DNA of 34,103 nucleotides from an uncultured Oscillibacter sp. (GTDB lineage: Bacteria > Bacillota > Clostridia > Oscillospirales > Oscillospiraceae). Below the pieces are notes generated by a model. The model ran no database searches. It worked only from the letters and a program-made list of their open reading frames with translations, and was not told where the DNA came from. Position numbers and translations under genes: made by a program. This document shows positions 1 through 6,888 of the stretch, in pieces; the first letter of the stretch is position 1, and each line of letters opens with the position of its first letter. The stretch spans positions 1-34,103 of the forward strand of contig CAJUJW010000026.1 of NCBI GenBank assembly GCA_910586735.1, written 5' to 3'.

Positions 1-49
1 CTATTATCTCCCACTCTGCCTTTTTTGTCAAAAGATTTTAAACAGGCTC

Positions 50-1462
50 TTAGACCGGCTCCCCGTACAGCGCCCAGGTGTTGCTGCCGGTGATTCTCAC
101 CTCCAGGAACCGCCCGATGAGGGCCTTGTCCCCTTTCAGCCGCACCAGCCGGTTCCCCTCCGTCCGGGAGGAGAGGGGGTACTCCCCGTCGCCGCTCTCC
201 CCGTCCACCAGCACCCGGACCGTCTTCCCCGCGTAGCCGGCGTGGACCTGGGCGGAGTGGCCGTTCTGGACCTCCAGGAGGCGGTCGAACCACTTCTGCT
301 TTTCCTCCCTGGGCACCGGGTCCGGCAGCTCCGCCGCCCTGGTGCCGGGGCGGGGGGAGAAGACGAAGGTGAACAGGGCGTCAAAGCCCACCTCCTCCAC
401 CAGGGACACGGTGTCCATGGCCTCCGCCTCCGTCTCGCCGGGGAAGCCGATAATCACGTCGCTGGTCAGCACCAGCCCCGGCATGACGGACCGGGCGTAG
501 TTGATGAGTTCCAGGTACTGCTCTCTGGTGTAGCGCCGGTTCATCTCCGACAGGACCCGGTTGTTCCCGGACTGGAAGGGGAGGTGGAGCTGCTTCGCCA
601 CGTGGGCGCACCCTGCCATCACGTCGAAGAGCCGGGGGGTGGCGTCCTTGGGGTGGCTGGACATGAAGCGGATCCAGTAGTCCCCGGGAATTTTGTCGAT
701 GTCCTCCAGCAGGTCCGGGAAGCGGTAGTCCCCTTCCAGGTCGTTGCCGTAGGAATTGACGTTCTGGCCCAGGAGGGTGATGTCCTTGTACCCGGCCTCC
801 ACCAGCTCCCGGACCTCCGCCAGCACGGCGGCGGGCTCCCGGCTGCGTTCCCGGCCCCGGACGTAGGGCACGATGCAGTAGGAACAGAAGTTGTTGCACC
901 CGTACATAATGGAGACCCAGGCTTTCACGCCCCGCTCCCGGACCACGGGCAGGCCCTCGGCAATGGACCCGTGCTCGTCGGCGATGGAGAAGACCCGCTT
1001 TTTGGTCTCGTAGACCTGCCAGAGGAGCTCCGGGAAGCGCCACAGGGCCTGGGGCCCAAAGACCAAATCCACGTGGCGGTAGGACTCCTTGACCCGCTTG
1101 GCCACCCGCTCCTCCTGGGCCATGCAGCCGCAGAGGACGATGACCTGTTCCGGGTTCTCCCGCTTGGAATGGGTCAGGAGCCCCAGGTTGCCGAAGACCC
1201 GCTGTTCCGCGTGTTCGCGGATGGCGCAGGTGTTCAAAAGGGCCAGGTCCGCCTCCCGGAAGTCCTCCGTAAAGGAGAAGCCCATTGCCTCCAGCATGCC
1301 CATGATGCGCTGGCCGTCGGCCACGTTCTGCTGGCAGCCGAAGGTCTCCACAAAGGCCAGAGGGTGGGCCCCCCGGGCGGTGAACATGGCCTTGATTTTC
1401 TCCTGAAAGTCCCGCTGGCGGAGGAGCTCCTCCGCCGGGACGATGATTTGCTCACGCTTCAA
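50..1462 (-). CDS. miaB: tRNA (N6-isopentenyl adenosine(37)-C2)-methylthiotransferase MiaB
   Basis: Radical-SAM methylthiotransferase that converts i6A37 to ms2i6A37 in tRNAs reading UNN codons. The N-terminal UPF0004 domain shows its three cysteines in FGCQQN, NTCAIR and LCGCMAQ; the radical-SAM [4Fe-4S] cysteines are in YGCNNFCSYCIVPYVRGRE; a TRAM-type domain forms the C terminus. At about 470 residues it has the normal family length. I prefer the TTG start at 1462 because GGAGG lies 7 nt upstream. The in-frame ATG at 1495 has no Shine-Dalgarno and would sit only about 8 nt after the predicted transcription start. The gene is monocistronic here and faces away from the transcript unit at 1690. 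Family assignment is secure; the start is inferred. Confidence 0.96.
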   Translation of the reverse strand: MKREQIIVPAEELLRQRDFQEKIKAMFTARGAHPLAFVETFGCQQNVADGQRIMGMLEAMGFSFTEDFREADLALLNTCAIREHAEQRVFGNLGLLTHSKRENPEQVIVLCGCMAQEERVAKRVKESYRHVDLVFGPQALWRFPELLWQVYETKKRVFSIADEHGSIAEGLPVVRERGVKAWVSIMYGCNNFCSYCIVPYVRGRERSREPAAVLAEVRELVEAGYKDITLLGQNVNSYGNDLEGDYRFPDLLEDIDKIPGDYWIRFMSSHPKDATPRLFDVMAGCAHVAKQLHLPFQSGNNRVLSEMNRRYTREQYLELINYARSVMPGLVLTSDVIIGFPGETEAEAMDTVSLVEEVGFDALFTFVFSPRPGTRAAELPDPVPREEKQKWFDRLLEVQNGHSAQVHAGYAGKTVRVLVDGESGDGEYPLSSRTEGNRLVRLKGDKALIGRFLEVRITGSNTWALYGEPV

Positions 1463-1509
1463 AACGCTTCCTCCATAGGTGTGGTTTGTTCTCATAATTT
1501 AACTATGAT

Positions 1510-1538
1510 ATCATAGCATGAAAGGGGAAAAAGCACAA
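1510..1538 (-). promoter_or_regulatory. Predicted promoter of miaB
   Basis: On the minus strand, TTGTGC (1538-1533), a 17-bp spacer and TATGAT (1515-1510). Initiation would fall near 1503, which makes the TTG at 1462 with its GGAGG the natural translation start. Confidence 0.6.
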
Positions 1539-1606
1539 GGGGAAATCACCTCCCGGCTCCCCCCCGCCGGAGGGGGAAAAGAAATCCCCCTTTGTGGGTT
1601 TCGCCG

Positions 1607-1625
1607 AAGGCAATCGTTTTGCCTT
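1607..1625. other. Small perfect hairpin upstream of an orphan promoter
   Basis: AAGGCAA (1607-1613) and TTGCCTT (1619-1625) form a 7-bp perfect stem with a 5-nt loop. The stretch 1541-1606 is GC-rich, repeat-like and without a gene. The hairpin could be a weak terminator or a regulator site for the promoter at 1656; nothing decides between these. Confidence 0.35.
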
Positions 1626-1655
1626 TGTCAAAAACGTAAAACTTCACAAAACCCC

Positions 1656-1684
1656 TTGACAAGGCCGAAAAATTATTGTATATT
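1656..1684 (+). promoter_or_regulatory. Strong sigma-A-type promoter of an orphan transcript
   Basis: TTGACA (1656-1661), a 17-bp spacer and TATATT (1679-1684), with initiation expected near 1691. It drives the unit ending at the terminator at 1982-2021, not the SLH gene, which has its own promoter at 2077-2105. Confidence 0.75.
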
Positions 1685-1709
1685 TTAGCTACAGAAAGAG
1701 GTGAGTCCA

Positions 1710-1787
1710 GTGTACAACTCAGACACGAAAACCCACGTCTTCCAGCGCCGTTCGGAAAGCCTCAGCGTATCCCAGAGCACAGCGTGA
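1710..1787 (+). CDS. Possible 25-aa peptide ORF, with the same frame reopening after UGA
   Basis: GTG at 1710 lies 5 nt after GAGGTGAG (1697-1704 region), a good Shine-Dalgarno about 20 nt into the predicted transcript. The frame runs 25 codons (begins MYNSDTKTHVF) to TGA at 1785. The same frame then stays open for 54 more codons to TAG at 1950, including ATG-ATG at 1824 and a basic, proline-rich stretch (MMSPRDPTGRRKHCF, later NGRLKKARGT). Third-position G+C is clearly lower than in the neighbouring genes, which argues against an ordinary native gene. The options are a leader peptide, a decayed 80-codon gene, UGA recoding, or chance in a non-coding RNA. No function is assigned. Confidence 0.3.
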   Translation: MYNSDTKTHVFQRRSESLSVSQSTA

Positions 1788-1981
1788 TCACAGGCAATTC
1801 CCAAAAACGAAACACCACTCACTATGATGAGCCCGCGGGACCCAACAGGTCGGCGCAAACACTGTTTCATGGATTGGAAACCCCCACGGATCACCCAAAC
1901 CCCGGCAAACTTCCCCACGAACGGCAGACTCAAGAAAGCACGAGGTACCTAGACCAATGGACAATCCGATCAATGGGTAAG

Positions 1982-2021
1982 CCCCCCATTCGCCGATGGA
2001 GCGGATGGGGGGATGTTTTTT
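1982..2021 (+). terminator. Intrinsic terminator of the orphan transcript
   Basis: CCCCCCAT-T-CGC (1982-1993) pairs with GCG-G-ATGGGGGG (2001-2012), followed by a T run at 2016-2021. It separates the transcript from the SLH gene. Confidence 0.85.
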
Positions 2022-2076
2022 GCCCGTTTCGCCCCCCAAAAAGGGGGATTTTTTGCCGCGAATGTTGCGGAAGCCC

Positions 2077-2105
2077 TTGCGCTCTCCTCCGGGGCAGTCT
2101 ATAAT
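2077..2105 (+). promoter_or_regulatory. Promoter of the SLH protein gene
   Basis: TTGCGC (2077-2082), a 17-bp spacer and TATAAT (2100-2105). It lies about 55 bp before the ATG, so the gene does not need readthrough from the orphan transcript. Confidence 0.7.
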
Positions 2106-2159
2106 AAAAGGCAGACAGCGCCGCGCGGAAAGCGGGGCGCGGAGAAGGAGAGTGCATCC

Positions 2160-3737
2160 ATGAAAAAGAATGCCAAGCGCGTACTGACTCTGCTGCTGGC
2201 CCTGGTCCTCTGCCTGGGCCTCCTGCCCTCGGCGGTCCTGGCCGCGCCTTTGGGCGACGGGGAATTTACCATCACCTTCAACGCCGCCCCCGGAAAATTC
2301 AGGGACGGAAGTACCACCAAAACCGCCCGGACCACCAGCGGCGGCGAGACCGCCGTGGCCAAGTGGGCCAAAATCAGGACCTCCAAGACCACCCCTGCCC
2401 TGACGGTCGCCCCGGACAAAATCGCGACCGAGACGGAGAAGGTGGAAATCGTCCTCTCCTGCGCCACCGGCGGCGTGAGCCTGGACTGGCGGCCCCTGGA
2501 GCGGGCCCTGTACTCCGGCGGCGCGCCCTCCGACTGGGAGGCGGCGGCGGGAACCCTCATCACCGGGAATTTCAGCGCTGTGGGCCTCAAGCTGACGAAA
2601 GTCGAGTATCAGGACACCCAGGACGACTGCAACGACGACGCCTACCCCTATGAGTTCTACCCCCAGGGCGTCTGCCCCGCCGCCTCTCTGACCCTGACCC
2701 TGGAGGGCAAGGCCAAGGCGGGCACCCTGGTGATTCAGCTGGCCGGGGAGAACTTCCTGGAGTTCGTCCCCAAGGGCAGCGACGCGGTGCTGGACGCCCC
2801 CGGCGCCCAGATCTTCAACGCCGCCCAGGTGAAGATTCCCGTGGGCGACCCCAACCCCAACGGGCCCTACACCGTGAAATTCGACCTGAACTACAAGGAC
2901 CCCCCGAAAGCCGAGATTCCCAAGGACCAGAAGGTCAGCAAGGGCAGCACCGTGGTCCTGCCCGACGGGGCCAAGCTCACCTGCCCCTTCATCTCCCATG
3001 AGTTTTACGCCTGGTGCGTCAAGGGCACGGACGGCAAGCTCTACCCCTGGAAGGAGTCCGCCACCGTCACGGAGGACATGACCCTCTACGCCGGATGGGT
3101 GAAGAAGGGCACGGCGGTGAAGACGGGCCAGGCCCTCCCCGAGGTCACGGAACCCTCCAAGCCCACTACGCAGAATCCCGAGACCACCGTCATCACGGAT
3201 TTCCATGACGTGCCCGCAAACTCCCCCTTCCTGGACAGCATCGTTTGGGCGGTGAAACAGGGCGTCACCAACGGCAAAACCGCCACGACGTTTGGCCCCG
3301 GCGACCCCTGCACCAGGGCCCAGATCGTGACCTTCCTCTGGCGGGCCGCCGGGTCCCCGGAGCCCAAGCTGACGGAGACCGAGTACGTGGACGTGACCGA
3401 CCCCGGCGCGTACTATTATAAGGCCGTCCAGTGGGCGGCGGAGCTGGACATGGAGTACTCCGGCACCTTCGACCCCCACGATACATGCAGCCGGGTAGCC
3501 GCGGTCTACTTTATCTGGACGGCCTTCGGCCGCCCCGAGTCCACCGCCAAGGCCAGCTTTGAGGACGTGCAGGAACCGGAGCGGGGCCAGTGGTACTGGC
3601 CTGATCTGCCGGACGCCGTGGACTGGGCTGTGGAAAAGGGCGTAACCACAGGCAAGACCGCCACCACCTTCGGCCCCGGCGACCCCTGCACCCGGGGGCA
3701 GATTGTGACGTTCCTGTATCGGGCCTACGTGAAATAA
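2160..3737 (+). CDS. SLH-domain surface protein with a Listeria-Bacteroides-type repeat
   Basis: A 525-aa exported protein. Residues 1-28 form a signal peptide (MKKNAKR, a hydrophobic run, cleavage after AVLA). Residues about 30-230 are an unassigned, probably beta-rich region (GEFTITFNAAPG through QVKIPVG). About 235-320 resembles the beta-grasp Listeria-Bacteroides repeat (YTVKFDLNY through MTLYAGWVKK). From about 347 to the end are three SLH modules, two of them with the near-identical GVTxGKTATTFGPGDPCTR core. SLH modules usually attach proteins to pyruvylated wall polymers, so this is probably an S-layer or wall-bound protein. The start is set by GGAGAAGGAG about 8 nt upstream. The ligand and role of the N-terminal region are unknown. 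Confidence 0.9.
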   Translation: MKKNAKRVLTLLLALVLCLGLLPSAVLAAPLGDGEFTITFNAAPGKFRDGSTTKTARTTSGGETAVAKWAKIRTSKTTPALTVAPDKIATETEKVEIVLSCATGGVSLDWRPLERALYSGGAPSDWEAAAGTLITGNFSAVGLKLTKVEYQDTQDDCNDDAYPYEFYPQGVCPAASLTLTLEGKAKAGTLVIQLAGENFLEFVPKGSDAVLDAPGAQIFNAAQVKIPVGDPNPNGPYTVKFDLNYKDPPKAEIPKDQKVSKGSTVVLPDGAKLTCPFISHEFYAWCVKGTDGKLYPWKESATVTEDMTLYAGWVKKGTAVKTGQALPEVTEPSKPTTQNPETTVITDFHDVPANSPFLDSIVWAVKQGVTNGKTATTFGPGDPCTRAQIVTFLWRAAGSPEPKLTETEYVDVTDPGAYYYKAVQWAAELDMEYSGTFDPHDTCSRVAAVYFIWTAFGRPESTAKASFEDVQEPERGQWYWPDLPDAVDWAVEKGVTTGKTATTFGPGDPCTRGQIVTFLYRAYVK

Positions 3738-3741
3738 GAGG

Positions 3742-3758
3742 GTAGGGGCCGCCCCTAC
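3742..3758. repeat. GC-rich palindrome of the dispersed GGGGC/GCCCC family
   Basis: GTAGGGGC (3742-3749) and GCCCCTAC (3751-3758) flank a single base just after the SLH stop codon. Similar rG/rC palindromes recur at 6598, 10189, 18420 and 19771. Confidence 0.5.
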
Positions 3759-3798
3759 GGTCCCATTCCCCCGGACCCCGGCAGTTTCAGAGAACACG

Positions 3799-3834
3799 AA
3801 AAAGGACCTCCGCCACACGGCGGAGGTCCTTTTG
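3799..3834. terminator. Bidirectional intrinsic terminator between the SLH gene and tsf
   Basis: AAAGGACCTCCGCC and GGCGGAGGTCCTTT form a long perfect stem around ACAC, with A and T runs on either side. It can end both the rightward SLH transcript and the leftward rpsB-tsf transcript. Confidence 0.9.
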
Positions 3835-3854
3835 ACAGGCTTGGTATTCAGGAA

Positions 3855-4778
3855 TCAGCCCTTCACCAGAGAGGCGATCTCGTCGGCGAAGTTCTCCTGC
3901 TTTTTCTCAATGCCCTCGCCCTTTTCAAAGCGGACAGCGTCCTTGAACTTGATCTCGCCGCCCAGCTCCTTGGCCACGTGGGCGATATAAGCCTCCACGC
4001 TGCCCTCGAACACGTCGGCGCGGACGCTGTCCTGCTGGAGCAGGCAGTTCTCGGCGTAGAACTTGTTCAGCTTGCCCATGACGATCTTCTCCCGGACCTG
4101 GGCGGGCTTGTTGGCCATTTTGGGATCGTTCTCCATCTGGGCCAGCATGACCTTCTTCTCCTCGTCCAGGACCTCCTCCGTCACCTGGGCCTTGTCCCAG
4201 AAGCGGGGGTTCAGGGCGGCGATCTGCATGGCCACGTTCTTGCCCAGGTCGGTGACCTGCTCAGCCGTCAGGCTGGTCTCCAGGTTCACCAGCACGCCGA
4301 TCTTGCCGCCGGCGTGGACGTAGGGCACGGAGACGCCCTCGGCGAAGCGGGCGAAACGGCGGACCTTGATGTTCTCGCCGATGACCAGGACCATCTCCTG
4401 CTGCTGCTGGGTGACGGTCAGGTCGGTCCCGTTGTACTTGCAGTTCATCAGGGCGTCCAGGTCGGCGGGGTTCTCCTTGGCCACGGTCTCGGCCACGCCC
4501 TTGACGAAGTCCACGAATTTCTCGTTTTTGCCCACGAAGTCGGTTTCGGCGTTGACCTCGACCACAACGCCCACTCCGCCGATGACGGCGGCGTAGGCCA
4601 TGCCCTCGGCGGCCACCCGGCCGGCCTTTTTCACGGAGGCGGCCATGCCCTTCTCGCGCAGCCACTCCACGGCCTTGTCCATGTCGCCGTCGGTGGCGGA
4701 CAGGGCCTTTTTGCAGTCCATCATTCCCACGCCGGTCATCTCGCGCAGGTTCTTTACGTCAGTCGCGGTAAAAGCCAT
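3855..4778 (-). CDS. tsf: Elongation factor Ts
   Basis: Guanine nucleotide exchange factor that releases GDP from EF-Tu. At 307 aa it has normal length. The N-terminal UBA-like module carries the family signature (TDVKNLREMTGVGMMDCKKAL-type, residues 4-24), followed by the core and dimerisation domains, including VVEVNAETDFVGKN, the usual second signature. Start ATG 4778 has GGAGGAAAGCAATT upstream. It lies 35 bp after rpsB, the standard order, and is followed directly by the terminator at 3799-3834. pyrH and frr, which often follow, are not in this unit. Confidence 0.98.
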   Translation of the reverse strand: MAFTATDVKNLREMTGVGMMDCKKALSATDGDMDKAVEWLREKGMAASVKKAGRVAAEGMAYAAVIGGVGVVVEVNAETDFVGKNEKFVDFVKGVAETVAKENPADLDALMNCKYNGTDLTVTQQQQEMVLVIGENIKVRRFARFAEGVSVPYVHAGGKIGVLVNLETSLTAEQVTDLGKNVAMQIAALNPRFWDKAQVTEEVLDEEKKVMLAQMENDPKMANKPAQVREKIVMGKLNKFYAENCLLQQDSVRADVFEGSVEAYIAHVAKELGGEIKFKDAVRFEKGEGIEKKQENFADEIASLVKG

Positions 4779-4813
4779 AATTGCTTTCCTCCAAATCTAT
4801 TCGTATCGTCGGT

Positions 4814-5545
4814 TTACTCAGCGGCGGGGGCGGGGGCGGCCTCCTCGGTCTGCTCGCCCTGGCGGCCCTCCAGCACGGCGTTGGCCATGATGGAGGAGAT
4901 CAGCTTGATGGCCCGGATGGCGTCGTCGTTGCCGGGGATCACATAGTCGATTTCGTCCGGGTCGCAGTTGGTGTCGGCGATGGCCACCACGGGTATGCCC
5001 AGCTTGTGGGCCTCGGCGATGGCGTTGCGCTCCTTCCGGGTGTCCACGATGAAGAGGGCGCCGGGGAGCTTCTTCATCTCCTTCACGCCGCCGAGATACT
5101 TCTCCAGCTTGGCGATCTCGCCCAGGTGCTTCATGACTTCCTTCTTGGGCAGCATGTCGAAGGTGCCGTCCTCCTGCATGGCTTTCAGCTGGTTCAGCCG
5201 GTCCACGCGGGTGCGCATGGTCTTGAAGTTGGTCATCATGCCGCCCAGCCACCGGGCGTTGACATAGTATTGACCGCAGCGGCCCGCCTCCTCGCGGATG
5301 GCGTCCTGGGCCTGCTTCTTGGTGCCCACGAACAGCAGGGACTGGCCGGACTCGGAGAGCTGGCGGACGAAGTTGTACGCCTCCTCCAGCTTGCGGACGG
5401 TCTTTTGCAGGTCGACGATATAGATGCCGTTGCGCTCCGTGTAGATATAGGGAGCCATTTTGGGGTTCCACCGGCGGGTCTGGTGTCCGAAGTGGACGCC
5501 CGCCTCAAGCAGGGCCTTCATGGAAACGACGCTGGAATTTGCCAT
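4814..5545 (-). CDS. rpsB: 30S ribosomal protein S2
   Basis: Small-subunit protein at the platform/head junction. At 243 aa it shows the S2 signatures VSMKALLEAGVHFGHQTRRWNPKM near the N terminus and PGALFIVDTRKERNAIAEA later. The C terminus is a short Glu/Ala/Pro tail (TEEAAPAPAAE). Start ATG 5545 has GGAGGAAC upstream. It is the first gene of rpsB-tsf. A leader of about 115 nt from the promoter at 5669-5697 could carry the autogenous control known for S2 in other bacteria, but I did not identify that structure. Confidence 0.98.
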   Translation of the reverse strand: MANSSVVSMKALLEAGVHFGHQTRRWNPKMAPYIYTERNGIYIVDLQKTVRKLEEAYNFVRQLSESGQSLLFVGTKKQAQDAIREEAGRCGQYYVNARWLGGMMTNFKTMRTRVDRLNQLKAMQEDGTFDMLPKKEVMKHLGEIAKLEKYLGGVKEMKKLPGALFIVDTRKERNAIAEAHKLGIPVVAIADTNCDPDEIDYVIPGNDDAIRAIKLISSIMANAVLEGRQGEQTEEAAPAPAAE

Positions 5546-5668
5546 GGTGTTTGTTCCTCCAATTTTGATTTAGTTTACCCTCCGGCGGCTTCATCCCCCC
5601 CGCCAATCCAAGGAAAATCCTCCCCGGACACAGACGGAAAGTCGACGCGCCGTGCGGAATGCTGAAAT

Positions 5669-5697
5669 ATCATACCATAGTGTGTTTTCCAATGCAA
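5669..5697 (-). promoter_or_regulatory. Promoter of rpsB-tsf
   Basis: On the minus strand, TTGCAT (5697-5692), a 17-bp spacer and TATGAT (5674-5669). The interval 5546-5668 between it and rpsB holds only the leader and no gene. Confidence 0.75.
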
Positions 5698-5764
5698 GAG
5701 GAAATTGGTCTCTTTTAAGAAAAGTGTTGCTGGGGTATAACTCCGGCGTTTTCTACAAAGCTAA

Positions 5765-5793
5765 TTGACGCAGGAGCTATCCTGCGCTATAAT
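5765..5793 (+). promoter_or_regulatory. Promoter of the GNAT gene with a perfect dyad in its spacer
   Basis: TTGACG (5765-5770), a 17-bp spacer and TATAAT (5788-5793). The arms CGCAGGA (5769-5775) and TCCTGCG (5780-5786) form a perfect 7-bp inverted repeat that fills the spacer, in the position of a repressor operator. No cognate regulator is adjacent. Confidence 0.75.
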
Positions 5794-5796
5794 CAG

Positions 5797-5815
5797 CCCG
5801 ATAAATCGGGATTTA
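5797..5815 (+). repeat. Left copy of a 19-bp imperfect inverted repeat around the GNAT gene
   Basis: CCCGATAAATCGGGATTTA, itself containing the palindrome CCCGAT-AA-ATCGGG. It matches the reverse complement of 6277-6295 at 17 of 19 positions and ends just before the GNAT ribosome site. Confidence 0.7.
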
Positions 5816-5826
5816 TGGAGGAGAAT

Positions 5827-6279
5827 ATGCAAGAGTATGAATATATCACTTTAAGGCAACGACCGGAATTAAAGAATCGGGCGGCAGAATGGTTTTATTA
5901 CAAATGGGGAGTGCCACAAGAAGCTTACCTTGAATGTATGGAATCTTACCTTAACAACAAAACCGAGTATGGCTGGTATCTCTGTTTAAATAAGGACAGA
6001 ATCATAGGAGGACTTGGAGTAATCGAAAATGATTTTCATGACAGAAAAGACCTCACACCGAATGTTTGCGCCGTGTATACAGAGGAAGAATATCGCTGTA
6101 AAGGAATTGCAGGACGTTTGCTTAATATGGTTGTAGATGACTTGAAATCTAAAGTTATATCCCCAATCTATTTACTTACTGACCATACAGGCTTTTACGA
6201 AAGATACGGTTGGGAATTTTTGTGTCTTGTTCAAGGAAATGACGAACCAGAAATGTCAAGAATGTATATCCACAGATAA
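5827..6279 (+). CDS. GNAT family N-acetyltransferase, AT-rich and likely acquired
   Basis: A 150-aa single-domain GNAT enzyme expected to transfer an acetyl group from acetyl-CoA to an amine; the substrate is unknown. The acetyl-CoA-binding motif is visible near residues 80-99 (VCAVYTEEEYRCKGIAGRLL, the R/Q-x-x-G-x-G/A pattern), and the C-terminal TGFYERYGWEF is typical of the family's motif B. I chose ATG 5827 because GGAGGAG directly precedes it; the in-frame ATG 5815 overlaps that ribosome site. Base composition and codons (many A/T third positions) contrast sharply with the GC-rich neighbours, suggesting transfer. The gene is bracketed by the inverted repeat at 5797/6277, and its TAA lies inside the right copy. 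Confidence 0.88.
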   Translation: MQEYEYITLRQRPELKNRAAEWFYYKWGVPQEAYLECMESYLNNKTEYGWYLCLNKDRIIGGLGVIENDFHDRKDLTPNVCAVYTEEEYRCKGIAGRLLNMVVDDLKSKVISPIYLLTDHTGFYERYGWEFLCLVQGNDEPEMSRMYIHR

Positions 6280-6295
6280 ATTCCGGTTTATCGGG
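6277..6295 (-). repeat. Right copy of the 19-bp inverted repeat
   Basis: Its reverse complement is CCCGATAAACCGGAATTTA, differing from the left copy at two positions. It starts on the GNAT stop codon and overlaps the 5' arm of the terminator. Confidence 0.7.
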
Positions 6296-6335
6296 CGGTC
6301 ATCGATTCAAGGTGACCGCCCGGTTTCGGTATTTT
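6292..6335 (+). terminator. Terminator of the GNAT gene
   Basis: CGGGCGGTCA (6292-6301) and TGACCGCCCG (6313-6322) form a perfect 10-bp stem with an 11-nt loop, followed by a T-rich stretch to 6335. Confidence 0.75.
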
Positions 6336-6395
6336 GACGAAGAGATTGAAAAATCGAATGTCAGCAGCACCAATCTGAAAAGGGACGGAAATTGA
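6324..6395 (+). pseudogene. Possible 3' remnant of a mobile-element gene
   Basis: One frame reads FRYFDEEIEKSNVSST... to TGA at 6393. Its AT-rich codons and charged, tail-like ending differ from the host style. It looks like the last codons of a lost gene next to the GNAT cassette. I cannot name the family and no start exists, so this is a weak call. Confidence 0.2.
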
Positions 6396-6671
6396 CAATT
6401 CCCGGGGAATTATTTTTTCGTGAAAGCCTTAGCCTATTTCCTCTGACAATTGATAATGGATAATTGACAATGGACAATGGGTTGGGAACCGGGTTCATCC
6501 CCTGAACCATGGCAGGCCCGGAGGGATGGCCCGCACAGGGGTGCGGGCCCCACAGGGAAGGTGCATGCTTCTATTCAAGCCCCGGCATTGCGGGAAAGGG
6601 CGGACACATAGGTCCGCCCCTACAGGGTGGCCTACCGATAGAAGGGTGGGGCCTGGGGGAAAGCCCTCTCC

Positions 6672-6710
6672 GTCACGGCAAAGCCGTGACACCTCTCCCA
6701 GAGGGAGAGG
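6672..6710. repeat. Tandem double-hairpin repeat, MITE-like
   Basis: Two consecutive perfect 8-bp stems: GTCACGGC-aaa-GCCGTGAC, then CCTCTCCC-aga-GGGAGAGG. Similar double hairpins are, from general knowledge, frequent in intergenic regions of Oscillospiraceae and Faecalibacterium. Whether this one is mobile is unknown. Confidence 0.5.
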
Positions 6711-6868
6711 CAAGGGGCCCCCGCAAAATCGTAGATTTTGTGGGGAGAGGAGGAAGGAATGGAGCGGGCGCAGTCCTCGCCGTCAGGCGGGGACGAAGCA
6801 GAGCGGAATTTCTTCCGACGAAATGGGGGGTGCATTGGACCAGCCCCCAAAGGGCTGTTGACCTCCCT

Positions 6869-6888
6869 GCCCGTCAGGGCGACTCCAG
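6869..6888 (+). repeat. 20-bp dispersed repeat, copy 1
   Basis: GCCCGTCAGGGCGACTCCAG is identical to 31695-31714. A partial copy, GCCCGTCAGGGCGA, is at 6924-6937. The core GCCC-GTCA-GGGC is a small palindrome. Confidence 0.7.

Larger units (their letters stand above)
1690..2021 (+). ncRNA. Candidate ~330-nt RNA of unknown class, possibly a small mRNA
   Basis: The unit is bounded by a near-consensus promoter and a strong intrinsic terminator and contains no recognisable protein gene. Its composition (C/A-rich, only moderate G+C at third positions) differs from neighbouring genes. I compared it by eye with RNase P RNA, tmRNA, SRP RNA, 6S RNA, T-box and the common riboswitch cores and saw no match. 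Visible pairings are modest: GTGAGT near 1701 with ACTCAC near 1818, a GACC/GGTC hairpin near 1840-1855, and TAG-C-TAC (1687-1693) against GTA-C-CTA (1945-1951). A short reading frame begins at GTG 1710 behind a good ribosome site, so it may instead be a peptide mRNA or a leader attenuated before the SLH gene. The transcription unit is likely; its class is unknown. Confidence 0.5.

Noticed and set aside
1690..2021. RNase P RNA, tmRNA, SRP RNA, 6S RNA or T-box
   Set aside because: None of the diagnostic cores was found (GAGGAAAGUCC, tRNA-like ends, the SRP GGAAG/AGCA loop, AGGGUGG-ACCGCG).
1676..2104. 142-codon plus-strand frame through the orphan transcript
   Set aside because: It runs through the terminator into the next promoter, starts inside the -10 element, and has no ribosome site or domain.
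1788..3818. Long minus-strand open frame opposite the SLH gene
   Set aside because: It is a compositional shadow of the SLH coding sequence and crosses two terminators.
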